DNA of 64,000 nucleotides from CAVTWS01 sp963738445 (GCA_963738445.1 CAVTWS010000011.1:372001-436000); one strand, 5' to 3'. Shown: positions 17,817-28,889, numbered from the stretch's first letter. Notes: a model not told the origin generated them from the letters alone. Translations and numbers: made by a program.

Positions 17817-18600
17817 GTGCTCGTTCGCCTCGAATATCACAAGGTCGGCAAGATCCGTTTCCTCGGTCACCGCGACGTGGCCCGGGTGCTGGAGCGGTCG
17901 CTCCGGCGCGCCGGTCTGCCGCTGCGGTATTCGGAGGGGTTCTCGCCCCGCCCCCGCCTGTCCTTCGGCCTGGCCCTGTCGACCGGCTACGAGTCGATCG
18001 CCGAGTATCTCGACGTAGAGCTCCTGGAGGAGTTCCGTGACCGGAGAATTCGACCGGGCGTCGGGTGACGCGGGGAACACGCCTGGTGACCGCAACGGCA
18101 CGGATGGTCACGATCTGACCCGGTTGGGCGATAGGGTGAATGAAACGCTCCCGCCCGGATTGGAGGTGACCGCTGTGGCTGAGCTCGATCCTCGCTCACC
18201 CTCGCTGCAGCAAGCCGTCACCTCGTGCTCCTGGGAGATCGACCTCGTCAACGACGACGTCGCCGAGGTGGAGAGTGCCGTGGCCCGGACACTCGCCGCC
18301 GTTGAGTTGCCTGTCACCCGCGAGCGCAAGGGCAAGCCGGTCACCGATGACCTCCGCCCCCTCATCAAGGCACTGACCGTGGCGGATCACACCGCTCACG
18401 GTGGTGTACGGCTGCTCGCCGACCTGGGAACGCAACCTCGGGCCATCCGACCGACCGAGCTGCTCGGGGTCTTCGACCCTCCGCAGGAAGAGCTCCACGT
18501 CCGTCGAACCCACCAATGGATCGACACCGGCGATCAGCGCACCGAGCCCATCGAGGCCCGCGCTCGCCAGGTGCTGCGCACCGAAATGCGTGCGCGATGA
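17817..18600 (+). CDS. DUF2344 / TIGR03936 radical-SAM-associated protein, in two overlapping frames
   Basis: The first frame (GTG 17817 to TGA 18068, 83 aa) carries the N-terminal DUF2344 signature: KVGKIRFLGHRDVARVLERSL, then YSEGFSPRPRLSFGLALSTGYES. The second (18037-18600, 187 aa) carries the rest, including LPPGLEVTAVAELDPRSPSL and the C-terminal half. The join carries a Gly/Asp-rich stretch of about 24 residues that is not expected in the family. Either one base is missing near 18030, or the gene is truly split: GTG 18037 has a strong GGAGGAG site 6 nt upstream. It is the obligate neighbour of the radical SAM gene. Confidence 0.8.
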
Positions 18601-18615
18601 GAAGGGACCACCCCA

Positions 18616-20466
<1,851 letters not shown>

Positions 20467-20572
20467 ACCCACAGACCTACGGCGCCGGCCCGTCTGGGCT
20501 ACCCGCATTCGATCCGCGTGACCTATCTCGTTGGGCTTCAGGGTTCGGAGGTTGGCGCCGATAGCCCAGGTA

Positions 20573-21640
20573 ATGATCTTTCGCGTGGTTGACATGCTCT
20601 TCGGCGTCCTGCGCCGCCGCCCGGTCGCCGGTGCGCGCGGCGCGGCGATGGTCGAGTACGTCCTGGTGCTGACGCTGCTGGGCGCGACGATCAGCGTCGG
20701 GATGCAGAACCTGGAGCAGAGCGCGGGCGATGAGGCCGCCGAGACCGGTCATGCCATCGGCGGCGATCCGGGGACATCGTCCACCCTGCCGCTGTCGACG
20801 ACCACGGCACCCACCGGCTCGTCCACGACATCGACCACCATCGCGGCCACGTTCCCGGTGAACCTGCCCCCCACCGTGGTCGTTCCCGATCTGGTGATGC
20901 ACCCGGCCGAGACGGCGGACCTGGTGGCCACCGTGTCCGATGACTTCAGCTCGCTGGTATCCCTCGACCTCACGTGGACCGTTCAGGCCGGGCTGACCAA
21001 GAACAGCGAGTCGATCGACGACGGCGCCAATGAGGCCATCGTCAACCTGACCTCGGTGCAGCCCGGCTGGTACACCGTGACCCTGTGCGCCTCGGACGGC
21101 CTGGCCTCGCCGGTCTGCGATTCGGGCACCGTCAAGGTCACGTCCGGAACCGTCACCGCCACCGGCTCGGACTACTACGCCGACTGGGACTGGTGGGACG
21201 GCGGCGCGTGGACGTGGTCGGTGTGGATCAAGGTCTCGATCACCGACGCATGGGGCAATGGGGTCACCGACGCCACGATCAGCGGTCGTTTCGTGCTCGA
21301 CGACGGCCGGGTCATCGTGACCAGCTGCAATACCGGGGGCGGCAACTGGTGCTGGATGTGGAGCAACTTCGGACGGACGTTCTCGACCGGACGGTTCGAG
21401 ATCACCGATGTCAGCGGTCCGTGCATCGACGGCTGGGACGGGTTCTGGGTTCCGATCGACATCAACCCGATCGGTGGCCAGCCGCCGGATCCGACGACGA
21501 CCACGACGGCGCCGCCGACCACGACCACCACGCCGGGGCCGACCTCGTCGACGACGACACCGCCGCCGACCAGCACGACGACGTCGACGACCACGTCGAC
21601 CACGACCACGATCCCGCCCACGACGAACACCAGCACCTGA
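20573..21640 (+). CDS. Flp/TadE-like pilin fused to large Ig-like and Trp-rich ectodomain
   Basis: Residues 15-23 form a basic leader ending RGARG, followed by AAMVEYVLVLTLLGATISVG. That is a class III prepilin signal with Glu at position +5 after the predicted Gly cleavage and a hydrophobic spine. A normal Flp pilin would end soon after. Here a Thr/Ser linker is followed by an Ig-like region (about 95-185, with paired Cys), a Trp/Tyr-rich beta domain (about 195-305, DWDWWDGGAWTWSVW) and a 45-residue Thr/Pro tail, 355 aa in all. ATG 20573 is preferred; ATG 20594 and TTG 20531 are possible. It interrupts the usual rng-rplU order. A surface adhesin or minor pilin is likely. Confidence 0.72.
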   Translation: MIFRVVDMLFGVLRRRPVAGARGAAMVEYVLVLTLLGATISVGMQNLEQSAGDEAAETGHAIGGDPGTSSTLPLSTTTAPTGSSTTSTTIAATFPVNLPPTVVVPDLVMHPAETADLVATVSDDFSSLVSLDLTWTVQAGLTKNSESIDDGANEAIVNLTSVQPGWYTVTLCASDGLASPVCDSGTVKVTSGTVTATGSDYYADWDWWDGGAWTWSVWIKVSITDAWGNGVTDATISGRFVLDDGRVIVTSCNTGGGNWCWMWSNFGRTFSTGRFEITDVSGPCIDGWDGFWVPIDINPIGGQPPDPTTTTTAPPTTTTTPGPTSSTTTPPPTSTTTSTTTSTTTTIPPTTNTST

Positions 21641-21741
21641 GCGACCGTCGGGCGGCCCGTCCATCGGCGTGCGCAGGTAACCGTCCACCGGCGTCCGTCA
21701 GCGCCCTCGGCGTGAGCGGTGGCAGACAGTGGTGCGACCGC

Positions 21742-21747
21742 TAGGCT
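21742..21747 (+). promoter_or_regulatory. Leaderless -10 box (TAGGCT) of rplU-rpmA
   Basis: TAGGCT ends 9 nt before ATG 21757 with no ribosome binding site, so even this ribosomal protein operon appears to be transcribed without a leader. Confidence 0.5.
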
Positions 21748-21756
21748 CGGAGGGCT

Positions 21757-22065
21757 ATGTACGCAGTCATTCACACCGGAGGCAAGCAGTACCGGGTCAC
21801 CGAAGGCGCCACGCTCGATGTCGAGCGACTGGGTGCTGTCGGTGACGAGGTGCAGCTCTCGCCCGTGCTCGTCGTCGACGGCGATGCCGTCCTGGCCACC
21901 CCCGATCAGTTGTCGGGGGCGTCGGTCTCGGCCCGAATCGTCGATGAGAAGCGGGGCCCGAAGATCAACGGCTTCACCTACAAGGCCAAGGCCAATCAGC
22001 GCCGCCGGTGGGGCCATCGGCAGAATTACCAGGTGATCGAGATCACCTCGGTCACGAAAGGCTGA
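21757..22065 (+). CDS. rplU: 50S ribosomal protein L21
   Basis: The 102-residue protein starts MYAVIHTGGKQYRV and has the L21 signature KINGFTYKAKANQRRRWGHRQ near residues 69-89. It binds 23S rRNA domain V. rpmA follows 6 nt downstream in the universal L21-L27 pair. Confidence 0.97.
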   Translation: MYAVIHTGGKQYRVTEGATLDVERLGAVGDEVQLSPVLVVDGDAVLATPDQLSGASVSARIVDEKRGPKINGFTYKAKANQRRRWGHRQNYQVIEITSVTKG

Positions 22066-22071
22066 CCCCTC

Positions 22072-22323
22072 ATGTCGAAGACCAAAGGTGGCGGCTCAAC
22101 CCGCAACGGTCGTGACTCCAACGCCCAGCGCCTCGGCGTGAAGACGTTCGACGGCACCAAGGTGACCGCCGGTTCGATCATCGTGCGCCAGCGGGGGACC
22201 AAGTTCCACCCGGGCGAGAACGTCGGCCGGGGCAGCGATGACACCCTCTTCGCCACGGCGGCCGGGGTGGTCAAGTTCGGCCAGCGCAACGGCCGCAAGC
22301 AGGTCTCGATCCTGACGGACTGA
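22072..22323 (+). CDS. rpmA: 50S ribosomal protein L27
   Basis: The 83-residue protein has KGGGSTRNGRDSNAQRLGVK at the N-terminus and IIVRQRGTKFHPGENVG in the middle, both diagnostic. L27 reaches into the peptidyl transferase centre. The protein begins MSKTKGGGS directly, without the cleavable N-terminal extension found in Firmicutes. Confidence 0.97.
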   Translation: MSKTKGGGSTRNGRDSNAQRLGVKTFDGTKVTAGSIIVRQRGTKFHPGENVGRGSDDTLFATAAGVVKFGQRNGRKQVSILTD

Positions 22324-22351
22324 GCTCCTCGCTCGTCCCCGCGTCGTCCCG

Positions 22352-23479
22352 TCAGACGACACTCACCGGCAGGCGCCGGGTGTCCCACCCGAGCAGCGCG
22401 ACCGCGGTCCGGCACGCGAACCGATCGGTCATGCCCCCGACATAGGTGACGGCGGCGCGGTAGGCGCCGGGCGTACCGGCATCGTCGTCGGGCTGGAAGT
22501 GCGCGGGGAGCAGATGCGGCCGGTCGGCCATGTGCTCGACCAGAGCCTGGAGCAGGTCGACCACCAGTCGCGCCTGCTGGCGGCTCGCCGGACGGAGATA
22601 GATGTGGTCGTAGTTGAAGCGGCGGAAGGTGGCCAGGGCCTGGGCGATGTCGGCCGGCATGGCGACGTGTCCTGAGGCGACGATTCCGGACACGAGCCCG
22701 GCGACGAAGACCGAGAGCTGCTCGCGCCGTTCGGTGCCGCAGATCGCGGCGAGGTCGGCGGGGAACGATCGGTCCGTGACGATGCCGGCCGCCACGGCGT
22801 CCTCGAAGTCGTGGCACACGTACGCGATGCGGTCCGCCCAGCCGACGACCTGCCCTTCGGGGGTGGCGGGCGCGGGTCGGCTCCAGGAGTGGTTGCGAAC
22901 GCCGTCGAGCGTCTCCTCACACAAGTTCAGGCCCTGGAGGGCGACATCGGCCCCCCAGACGGCGTGGTCGTATCCCCCGTCGACGTAGGGGCTCAGGGCG
23001 TCCTCACTGGCGTGACCGCCCGGGCCGTGCCCGCAGTCGTGGCCGAGGGCGATGGCTTCGGTGAGGGCGGTGTCGAGCCGGACGGCTCGGGCGACGCTCA
23101 CCGCCACCTGGGCGACCTCGAGGGCGTGGGTGAGGCGGGTGCGCTGGTGATCGTCGGGAGCGACGAAGACCTGGGTCTTGCCGGCGAGCCGGCGGAACGA
23201 GCTGGCGTGGAGGATGCGGTCCCGGTCGCGTTCGAAGCAGGTGCGGAGAGGGTCGGGGGCCTCGGGCCGGGCGCGGTGCCCGGCGCCGGACGCCAACGTG
23301 GCGCCCGGGGCGAGTTGGGCGATGTCCCGATGCTCACGATCGAGGCGGGTGACCGGAGAGTCGATGCCGACGAAGGCGGCGGGGCCGTCGTGGGCCGCGA
23401 CGTGGCCGTCGGCGACCCCGGCGGAGCCGTGCATGGTCCCGGCCCATCGCCGGGCCCGTTCCGAGAGCTCATCGTCCAC
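22352..23479 (-). CDS. dgt: Deoxyguanosinetriphosphate triphosphohydrolase-like protein
   Basis: dGTPases cleave dNTPs to nucleoside and triphosphate. The 375-residue HD-superfamily protein shows FRRLAGKTQVF near the N-terminal third, the H-x-HD metal ligands in LTHALEVAQVA and ALGHDCGHGPGGHASE, and the C-terminal motif FRRFNYDHIYLRP. The open frame continues upstream, but GTG 23479 is chosen. It sits exactly 7 nt after a TACAGT box, and the upstream residues are antisense to the TadE gene. It is convergent with rpmA and inserted between rpmA and obgE. Confidence 0.92.
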   Translation of the reverse strand: MDDELSERARRWAGTMHGSAGVADGHVAAHDGPAAFVGIDSPVTRLDREHRDIAQLAPGATLASGAGHRARPEAPDPLRTCFERDRDRILHASSFRRLAGKTQVFVAPDDHQRTRLTHALEVAQVAVSVARAVRLDTALTEAIALGHDCGHGPGGHASEDALSPYVDGGYDHAVWGADVALQGLNLCEETLDGVRNHSWSRPAPATPEGQVVGWADRIAYVCHDFEDAVAAGIVTDRSFPADLAAICGTERREQLSVFVAGLVSGIVASGHVAMPADIAQALATFRRFNYDHIYLRPASRQQARLVVDLLQALVEHMADRPHLLPAHFQPDDDAGTPGAYRAAVTYVGGMTDRFACRTAVALLGWDTRRLPVSVV

Positions 23480-23486
23480 CTCCCGC

Positions 23487-23492
23487 ACTGTA
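23487..23492 (-). promoter_or_regulatory. Leaderless -10 box (TACAGT) of dgt
   Basis: On the minus strand TACAGT is followed by 7 nt and then GTG 23479. The spacing matches ndk, murJ and pspA, and fixes the otherwise ambiguous dgt start. Confidence 0.55.
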
Positions 23493-23597
23493 CCGAAGCC
23501 TGGTGACTGGTCCGTTCGGAACCCGAGCATGGGCCGGATGCGCCGTTTCCCTCCAGGAACACCCCCCTCGGGTCGATGGAGTCGGGCAGGAGACGTC

Positions 23598-24191
23598 GTG
23601 AACACACCAGCCTTGGGTCCAAAGACCAGGTGGCGAGGCCGCGGAACGGGAGATCGCGGAGCTGCCCTCACGGAGACTGCGCTTCTCGCGCCCTGGTTCT
23701 TCCTGCTGGTGTTCGGCATCATCGAGTTCGGAATGGCGTTCCGGGACCGGTTGTCCGTCGATTCGGCGACCCAGAACGGCGCCCGCATGGGCGCGATCCA
23801 GGGCGACGGCTTGGCGACGGACTATGCGATCCTCGGCGAAGCGACCCACTACCTCGACATCGCCGGCGATGCCGAGAACGTTCGCATCGTCGTCTACAAG
23901 GCGACCGGTCCCGGTGACGCCCCGCCGGCCGGCTGTACGGCCGGTAACCCGCAGCTCGGTGTGTGCAACGTCTACTCGCTGACCGGCATCGACGATCCGA
24001 CCAACTTCGGGTGCCTGGCCGGTGACCTCGATGTGAGCTGGTGCCCGTCGAGCCGGGATGTCACTGCGACCTCGGGCGACTATCTGGGAGTCTGGATCCG
24101 CGCCGAGCGGCCCTACATCACCGGCCTGTTCGGCGACCGAGTCACCCTGACCGCTTCCACGGTCGTGCGCATCGAGCCGCAGGACTTCTGA
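23598..24191 (+). CDS. TadE-family pilus assembly protein (first copy)
   Basis: The 197-residue protein has a short basic cytoplasmic N-terminus, then RGAALTETALLAPWFFLLVFG. That is a TadE-type signal in which Gly21 precedes the predicted cleavage and Glu26 is at +5. The extracytoplasmic part has five Cys residues, probably forming disulfides, and ends with a strand-rich segment around ITGLFGDRVTLTAS. GTG 23598 has AGGAG 6-10 nt upstream. It is the first gene of a three-gene unit with overlapping stops and starts. Minor pseudopilins of this type prime or modify Tad pili. Confidence 0.82.
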   Translation: MNTPALGPKTRWRGRGTGDRGAALTETALLAPWFFLLVFGIIEFGMAFRDRLSVDSATQNGARMGAIQGDGLATDYAILGEATHYLDIAGDAENVRIVVYKATGPGDAPPAGCTAGNPQLGVCNVYSLTGIDDPTNFGCLAGDLDVSWCPSSRDVTATSGDYLGVWIRAERPYITGLFGDRVTLTASTVVRIEPQDF

Positions 24192-24916
24192 TGGACACGC
24201 ATGACCGCCGCCCCGGACCCGCCGCACCCGGCTCGTCGCGACCCTCCGCTCGCCGGCGGGCGGACCGGGGTGCGGTGATGATCGAGTTCGTGATCATCGC
24301 CCCGATCATCGTGATGCTCGCTCTCGGCCTGCTGGAGTTCGGCTACGGCTTCCGCTCCCACACCATCCTCACCCAGGCCACCGCCGATGGGCTCCGCATC
24401 GCCAGCAGCGGTGGTTTCGACGGCCTGTCCGATGTCGCGGCCCTCGAGGCCGTCGCGGCGAGCTCGGGCAGCCTGCCCGGTGACTCCACGGTCATGCGGG
24501 TCGTCATCTTCGATCCCGAAGCCCTGGCCTGGACCAACGGGACCTGCCGGACGATGGCGATCCCACCGACCGGCCACACCGGTGTCGCCGGGGCCTGCAA
24601 CATCTATGCCGGTTCGGTCCTGTCGACGCTCAACCCGGCGAACTTCGTCGGCGGTTCGGCCGCCTGCAATCCGGGTGACTGGGATCACTACCTGTGCCCG
24701 TTGGACCGTGACGCCGACCCTGACGGCGGCGGCACGATGCGCCTCGGCCTCTACCTCGAGGTCGACCATCAGATGATCACCGGACTGTTCCCGCCGGGCC
24801 AGCTCGATCTGGAGGAGACCCTCGAGATGTGTCTCGAGCCGGCGGGGCCGAGCGCAGTGGTGCCGGCCGGGAACCTGGGCGATTTCGGCGGCAACTGCGA
24901 TGGGAGCTTCCCGTGA
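24191..24916 (+). CDS. TadE-family pilus assembly protein (second copy)
   Basis: This 241-residue paralogue of the preceding gene has the same layout. A basic leader ends ADRG, followed by AVMIEFVIIAPIIVMLALG with Glu32 at +5 after Gly27. The Cys-rich ectodomain contains YLEVDHQMITGLF, similar to the ITGLF segment of the first copy. ATG 24191 overlaps the upstream TGA by one base, so translation is coupled. The ectodomain has no recognised enzyme motif. Confidence 0.82.
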   Translation: MDTHDRRPGPAAPGSSRPSARRRADRGAVMIEFVIIAPIIVMLALGLLEFGYGFRSHTILTQATADGLRIASSGGFDGLSDVAALEAVAASSGSLPGDSTVMRVVIFDPEALAWTNGTCRTMAIPPTGHTGVAGACNIYAGSVLSTLNPANFVGGSAACNPGDWDHYLCPLDRDADPDGGGTMRLGLYLEVDHQMITGLFPPGQLDLEETLEMCLEPAGPSAVVPAGNLGDFGGNCDGSFP

Positions 24917-26451
24917 CCGGCACCGCGACAGGCCCGACGGAACCGGGCAGGCAGGTGGCGGGCCGTCGGCGCCGGCCGCGCCGTGAGCGGGGATTCGCCA
25001 TGGTGCTGTCCGCCCTGTTGATGATCCCGCTGGTCGTGTCCGTGGGGCTCGCGGTCGATGTCGGATCGTGGTACCTGCGGGCCACGCGCATGCAGCACGC
25101 CGCCGATGCAGCGGCGTTGGCCGGTGTCGTCTACCAGCCCGATTTCAACCACGCCCGTTCCGTGGCGCTGGCGGAGGCGGCGGCGAACGGTTTCGATCCG
25201 ACGACCGACCCGGACGTGACCGTGACGGTCGAGGATGCCGGCGACGAGCGGTTGGCGGTGACCATCCGTGACGACAGCGCCGACCTGTTCTTCACCTCGG
25301 CCGTGCTCGACGATCTGGCGATCCAGCGATCGTCCATCGCCGAGTACCTCAAACCCATTCCGCTCGGGAGCCCGAGCAACGTCTTCGGCAATCACGACAC
25401 CAACAGCGCCACCACCGACCCCGAGTTCTGGGCGGCGGTCAACGGCCCCTACTCCAGCTACGAGCAGGGCGATCCCTATTCGACGCAGTGCCTCGCCATC
25501 CTCGCGCCCGCCAACGGAACATCGTGCCTGTCGGCCAACGCCGAGTATCGCCCCGAGGGGTACTACTTCGCCGTCGATGTCGACGCCAGCCAGGTGGGCA
25601 ACTCCATCTCGGTGTGGGCCTTCGACCCCGGCTTCTGGCCCCGCGCCAATCTCACCACGGAGACCGGCGACTTCTCCTTCGTGCCGGGCGGGCCCCCGTA
25701 CCCGCAGAGCACGATCACCGTGCACGGCCAGGACGGCACGCCCCTCGACTACACCGACAACCCGGCCATCGCCGGCTGCCAGCTGTCCCTGGCCGGGGGC
25801 GCCAGCCCGGCCTTCCAGAACAACTGGGTCAAGCTCTGCGACTTCGTGCCCACCTTTGCCGGCATCTACCCGATGTCGGTTCAGACGAGCGGCCAGGGCA
25901 CCTCCATGAACGGCTACTCCCTGGCGGCGACCCTCACCGGTTGCCCCGTCGCCGCCGTGTGCGACAACCCCCGGGTGTACGCGCTGGGGGACATGTCGCT
26001 GTTCATCAACGCCCCGGGCGGCACGTCGGAGTTCTACCTGGGCGAGATCGACGGAGACCGCGCCGGTGAAACGTTCCTGATCCGGGCGTTCGATCCGGGC
26101 GACGGCAGTGGCGCCGGCACGTACACGTTGACGCTCGAGCCTCCGCCGTCGCTGGCCCTGGCCTCCTGCGAGTACGCCGGCGTGAACCAGGTCGGCACCA
26201 CGGTGGTGGCTCCGGCCATCGCGCCCGGATGCGCGATCAACACCCGGGTCGCCGGCACGAGCATCTTCAACGGATTGTGGCTCGAGATCGAGGTCGAGAT
26301 CCCGTCGACGTTCGTCTGCGACCCGGACCTGGGCGACGACTGCTGGTGGACGATGCACTACAACGTCCCCGGGCAACCCCAGGACCGGGTCACCTTCGAG
26401 GTGTTCTCGGCCACCGATCCCGTGCACCTGGTCGCCACGCTGGTTCCCTGA
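24913..26451 (+). CDS. TadG-like pilus-associated protein with large ectodomain
   Basis: The 512-residue protein begins with basic residues, then RGFAMVLSALLMIPLVVSVG and the TadG/TadE-like stretch WYLRATRMQHAADAAALAGV. This last segment is diagnostic of putative Flp pilus-assembly TadG proteins. Leu replaces the +5 Glu found in its two neighbours, so it is probably membrane-anchored instead of processed. The rest (about 60-512) is beta-rich, contains about ten Cys and shows no known catalytic motif. GTG 24913 overlaps the previous stop (GTGA). No Tad ATPase, TadB/C or prepilin peptidase is present in the window. Confidence 0.8.
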   Translation: MTGTATGPTEPGRQVAGRRRRPRRERGFAMVLSALLMIPLVVSVGLAVDVGSWYLRATRMQHAADAAALAGVVYQPDFNHARSVALAEAAANGFDPTTDPDVTVTVEDAGDERLAVTIRDDSADLFFTSAVLDDLAIQRSSIAEYLKPIPLGSPSNVFGNHDTNSATTDPEFWAAVNGPYSSYEQGDPYSTQCLAILAPANGTSCLSANAEYRPEGYYFAVDVDASQVGNSISVWAFDPGFWPRANLTTETGDFSFVPGGPPYPQSTITVHGQDGTPLDYTDNPAIAGCQLSLAGGASPAFQNNWVKLCDFVPTFAGIYPMSVQTSGQGTSMNGYSLAATLTGCPVAAVCDNPRVYALGDMSLFINAPGGTSEFYLGEIDGDRAGETFLIRAFDPGDGSGAGTYTLTLEPPPSLALASCEYAGVNQVGTTVVAPAIAPGCAINTRVAGTSIFNGLWLEIEVEIPSTFVCDPDLGDDCWWTMHYNVPGQPQDRVTFEVFSATDPVHLVATLVP

Positions 26452-26533
26452 GCGACTCGTTCCGGCCATCTGATCGCCACGCTCGCGTCGCCGCTGACAT
26501 CGAAGGGGCACCGGACGGATCAGGTCCGCCCTC

Positions 26534-26539
26534 TACGCT
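26534..26539 (+). promoter_or_regulatory. Leaderless -10 box (TACGCT) of obgE-proB
   Basis: TACGCT ends 8 nt before GTG 26548, without a ribosome binding site. Confidence 0.5.
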
Positions 26540-26547
26540 GGTCCTTC

Positions 26548-27789
26548 GTGTCCAGCTTTGTCGACGAATGCAACCTTCATGCCCGCGCCGGAGATGGCGG
26601 TGCCGGCTGCGTGTCGTTCCGTCGCGAGGCTCACGTCCCGCGGGGAGGTCCTGACGGCGGCGATGGCGGCAGCGGCGGTGACGTGTGGCTCGTCGCCGAC
26701 CACAACCTGTCCTCGCTCCTGTCGTTCCGCGATCACCCGCATCGGCGGGCCGAGAACGGCTCCCACGGCTCGGGCAAACGCAAACACGGGTCCCGAGGCG
26801 ACGACTGCACGGTCTTCGTGCCCGAGGGAACGGTGATCTACGACCTCGACGGCAACCTCCTGGCCGATCTGGTGACCAGTGGTGATCGCTTCCTCGTGGC
26901 CGAGGGCGGCATCGGGGGCAAGGGCAACGCCCGGTTCCTCTCCAACCGTCGCCGGGCGCCGGCGTTCGCCGAGCAGGGCGAGGTCGGCATCGAGCGGTGG
27001 GTCCGGCTCGAGCTGAAGCTGCTGGCCGACGTCGCCATCGTCGGGTATCCCAACGTCGGCAAGTCCACGCTGATCTCCCGGATCTCGGCCGCGAAACCGA
27101 AGATCGCCGATTATCCGTTCACGACCCTGGAGCCGAACCTCGGTGTCGTGCGCGCGGGCGACGGGGTGGAGATGATCGTCGCCGACATCCCGGGCCTCGT
27201 CGAGGGGGCCAGCGACGGTCGTGGCCTCGGGTACCAGTTCCTGCGTCACGTCGAACGGGCCCGGGTGCTGCTCGTGTTGATCGACCTGTCTCCGCTCGCC
27301 ACCGATCCCCCCGATCGTCAGGTCGACGTGTTGCTCGGCGAGCTCGACGCCTACCAGCCCGACCTCCTCGATCGGCCCCGCCTGATCGTCGGTTCCCGTG
27401 CCGATCTCGCTCCGGCCGACCTCGAGTTCGAGCATCCACGCATCTGTGCCGTGACCGGCGACGGGTTGCGGGATCTCACCTTCGCGCTCGCCGACCTGGT
27501 CGTGGCGGTCCGGGCGGCCGTCGTTCCGGGCGACGAGATCGTGATCCACCGACCGGCCCCCGAAGGGGTGCAGGTCGAGCGGGACGAGCAGGGCGCCTGG
27601 ATCGTGCTCGGCCGTCAGGCGTCCCGCGCCGTGGGCCTCTCCGACCTCACGATGCCCGAAGCGTTGGAGGTGGCCCACGGTCGCCTCAAGTCGATGGGCG
27701 TGGATCGGGCGCTGGCGCGCGCCGGTGCCGTACCGGGCGACCTCGTCCGCATCGGACGTCTGGAGTTCGAGTACGAAGAAGACTTCCTG
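26548..27789 (+). CDS. obgE: GTPase Obg/CgtA
   Basis: Obg is an essential ribosome-associated GTPase linked to 50S assembly. The order is the glycine-rich Obg fold (residues 1-158, GGPDGGDGGSGGDVWLVAD), the G domain (GYPNVGKST, TTLEPNLG, DIPGLVEGA) and the actinobacterial C-terminal OCT domain (about 340-414, with the acidic end EYEEDFL). The start is GTG 26548. The stop codon occupies 27790-27792 and overlaps the GTG of proB, so the two genes are coupled. Confidence 0.96.
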
Positions 27790-28889
27790 TGAAACCGATC
27801 GTCGTGAAGGTCGGCTCGTCGTCGCTGGCCGACCCCGAAGGTGGGGTCCGGACCGATGCCATCGCCCGGATCGCCGATCAGGTTGCCGCCGTGCGGGCGA
27901 CGGGTCGTCCCGTCGTGGTGGTGAGCTCCGGGGCGATCGCCGCCGGGTTGCCCGAGTTGGGCCTCGGCGGTGCGGCGAGGCCGCGGGATTCGCTCACCCT
28001 CCAGGCCGCGTCGGCGGTCGGCCAGGCCAACCTGATGCGGGTCTGGAAGGAGCAATTCGCCCGGCATCGGCTGGTCGTCGGTCAGATGCTGCTCGCCCCG
28101 TACGACTTCTGGTACCGGAGCCAGTACCTCCACGCTCGCGACACCATCGGGCGGCTGCTGGAGCTCGGCGTCGTGCCCGTCGTCAACGAGAACGACGCCA
28201 TCGCCGACGACGAGATCCGGTTCGGCGACAACGACCGCATCGCCGCCCTCGTGGCCCACCTCGTGGAGGCGGAGCTGCTGGTGCTGCTGACCGACACCGA
28301 AGGCGTGTTCACCGCCGATCCCCGGTTCGACTCCACCGCCTCGCTGATCGAGGAGATCGTCGAGTTCGACCAGGCCCTCGAATCCGCAGCCGGACGGTCC
28401 GGCTCGACGATGGGCAGCGGCGGGATGACCACCAAGGTCGGCGCGGCTCGGATCGCCTCGTGGTCGGGGGTGCGGACGGTGATCGCCGCCGCCGATCGAC
28501 CCGACGTCGTCATCGATGCCGTGCAGGGCGTGCCCGGAATCGGCACCGTGGTCATGCCCCGATCACCACGGCTCGGAGCTCGCCGACTGTGGATCGCGTT
28601 CGCGGTCGGCGCGGCCGGCATCGTCGTGGTCGACGACGGCGCCCGCAAGGCGCTCGTCGCCGGCGGACGTTCGCTGTTGCCGGCGGGCGTCGTCGATGTC
28701 AAGGGCACGTTCGGAGCCGGCGACGCGGTCGAGGTCGTCGATTCCGACGCGGTCGTCTTCGCCAAGGGTCTGGTGCGGATGGGCGCCGACGAGATCCGTC
28801 GGGCCGCCGGTCGTCACAGCGCCGAGCTCCCGCTCGGCGTGGCCCCCGAGGTCATCCACCGCGACGACCTCGTCGTCCTGCCGGGCTGA
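27789..28889 (+). CDS. proB: Glutamate 5-kinase
   Basis: ProB phosphorylates glutamate in the first step of proline synthesis. The 366-residue protein has an amino-acid kinase domain (VVKVGSSSLAD at the start, VVVSSGAIAAG near 42, NENDAIADDEIRFGDND near 135-151, GSGGMTTKVGAA near 215). A C-terminal PUA domain follows (about 275-360). GTG 27789 overlaps the obgE stop. The partner proA, often adjacent, is not here; pspA (minus strand) comes next after a hairpin repeat. Confidence 0.95.
   Translation: MKPIVVKVGSSSLADPEGGVRTDAIARIADQVAAVRATGRPVVVVSSGAIAAGLPELGLGGAARPRDSLTLQAASAVGQANLMRVWKEQFARHRLVVGQMLLAPYDFWYRSQYLHARDTIGRLLELGVVPVVNENDAIADDEIRFGDNDRIAALVAHLVEAELLVLLTDTEGVFTADPRFDSTASLIEEIVEFDQALESAAGRSGSTMGSGGMTTKVGAARIASWSGVRTVIAAADRPDVVIDAVQGVPGIGTVVMPRSPRLGARRLWIAFAVGAAGIVVVDDGARKALVAGGRSLLPAGVVDVKGTFGAGDAVEVVDSDAVVFAKGLVRMGADEIRRAAGRHSAELPLGVAPEVIHRDDLVVLPG

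Noticed and set aside
20477..21688. 403-codon minus-strand open frame over the pilin-like gene
   Set aside because: Arg/Gly/Asp-rich composition, antisense to a gene with clear signal and domain structure.
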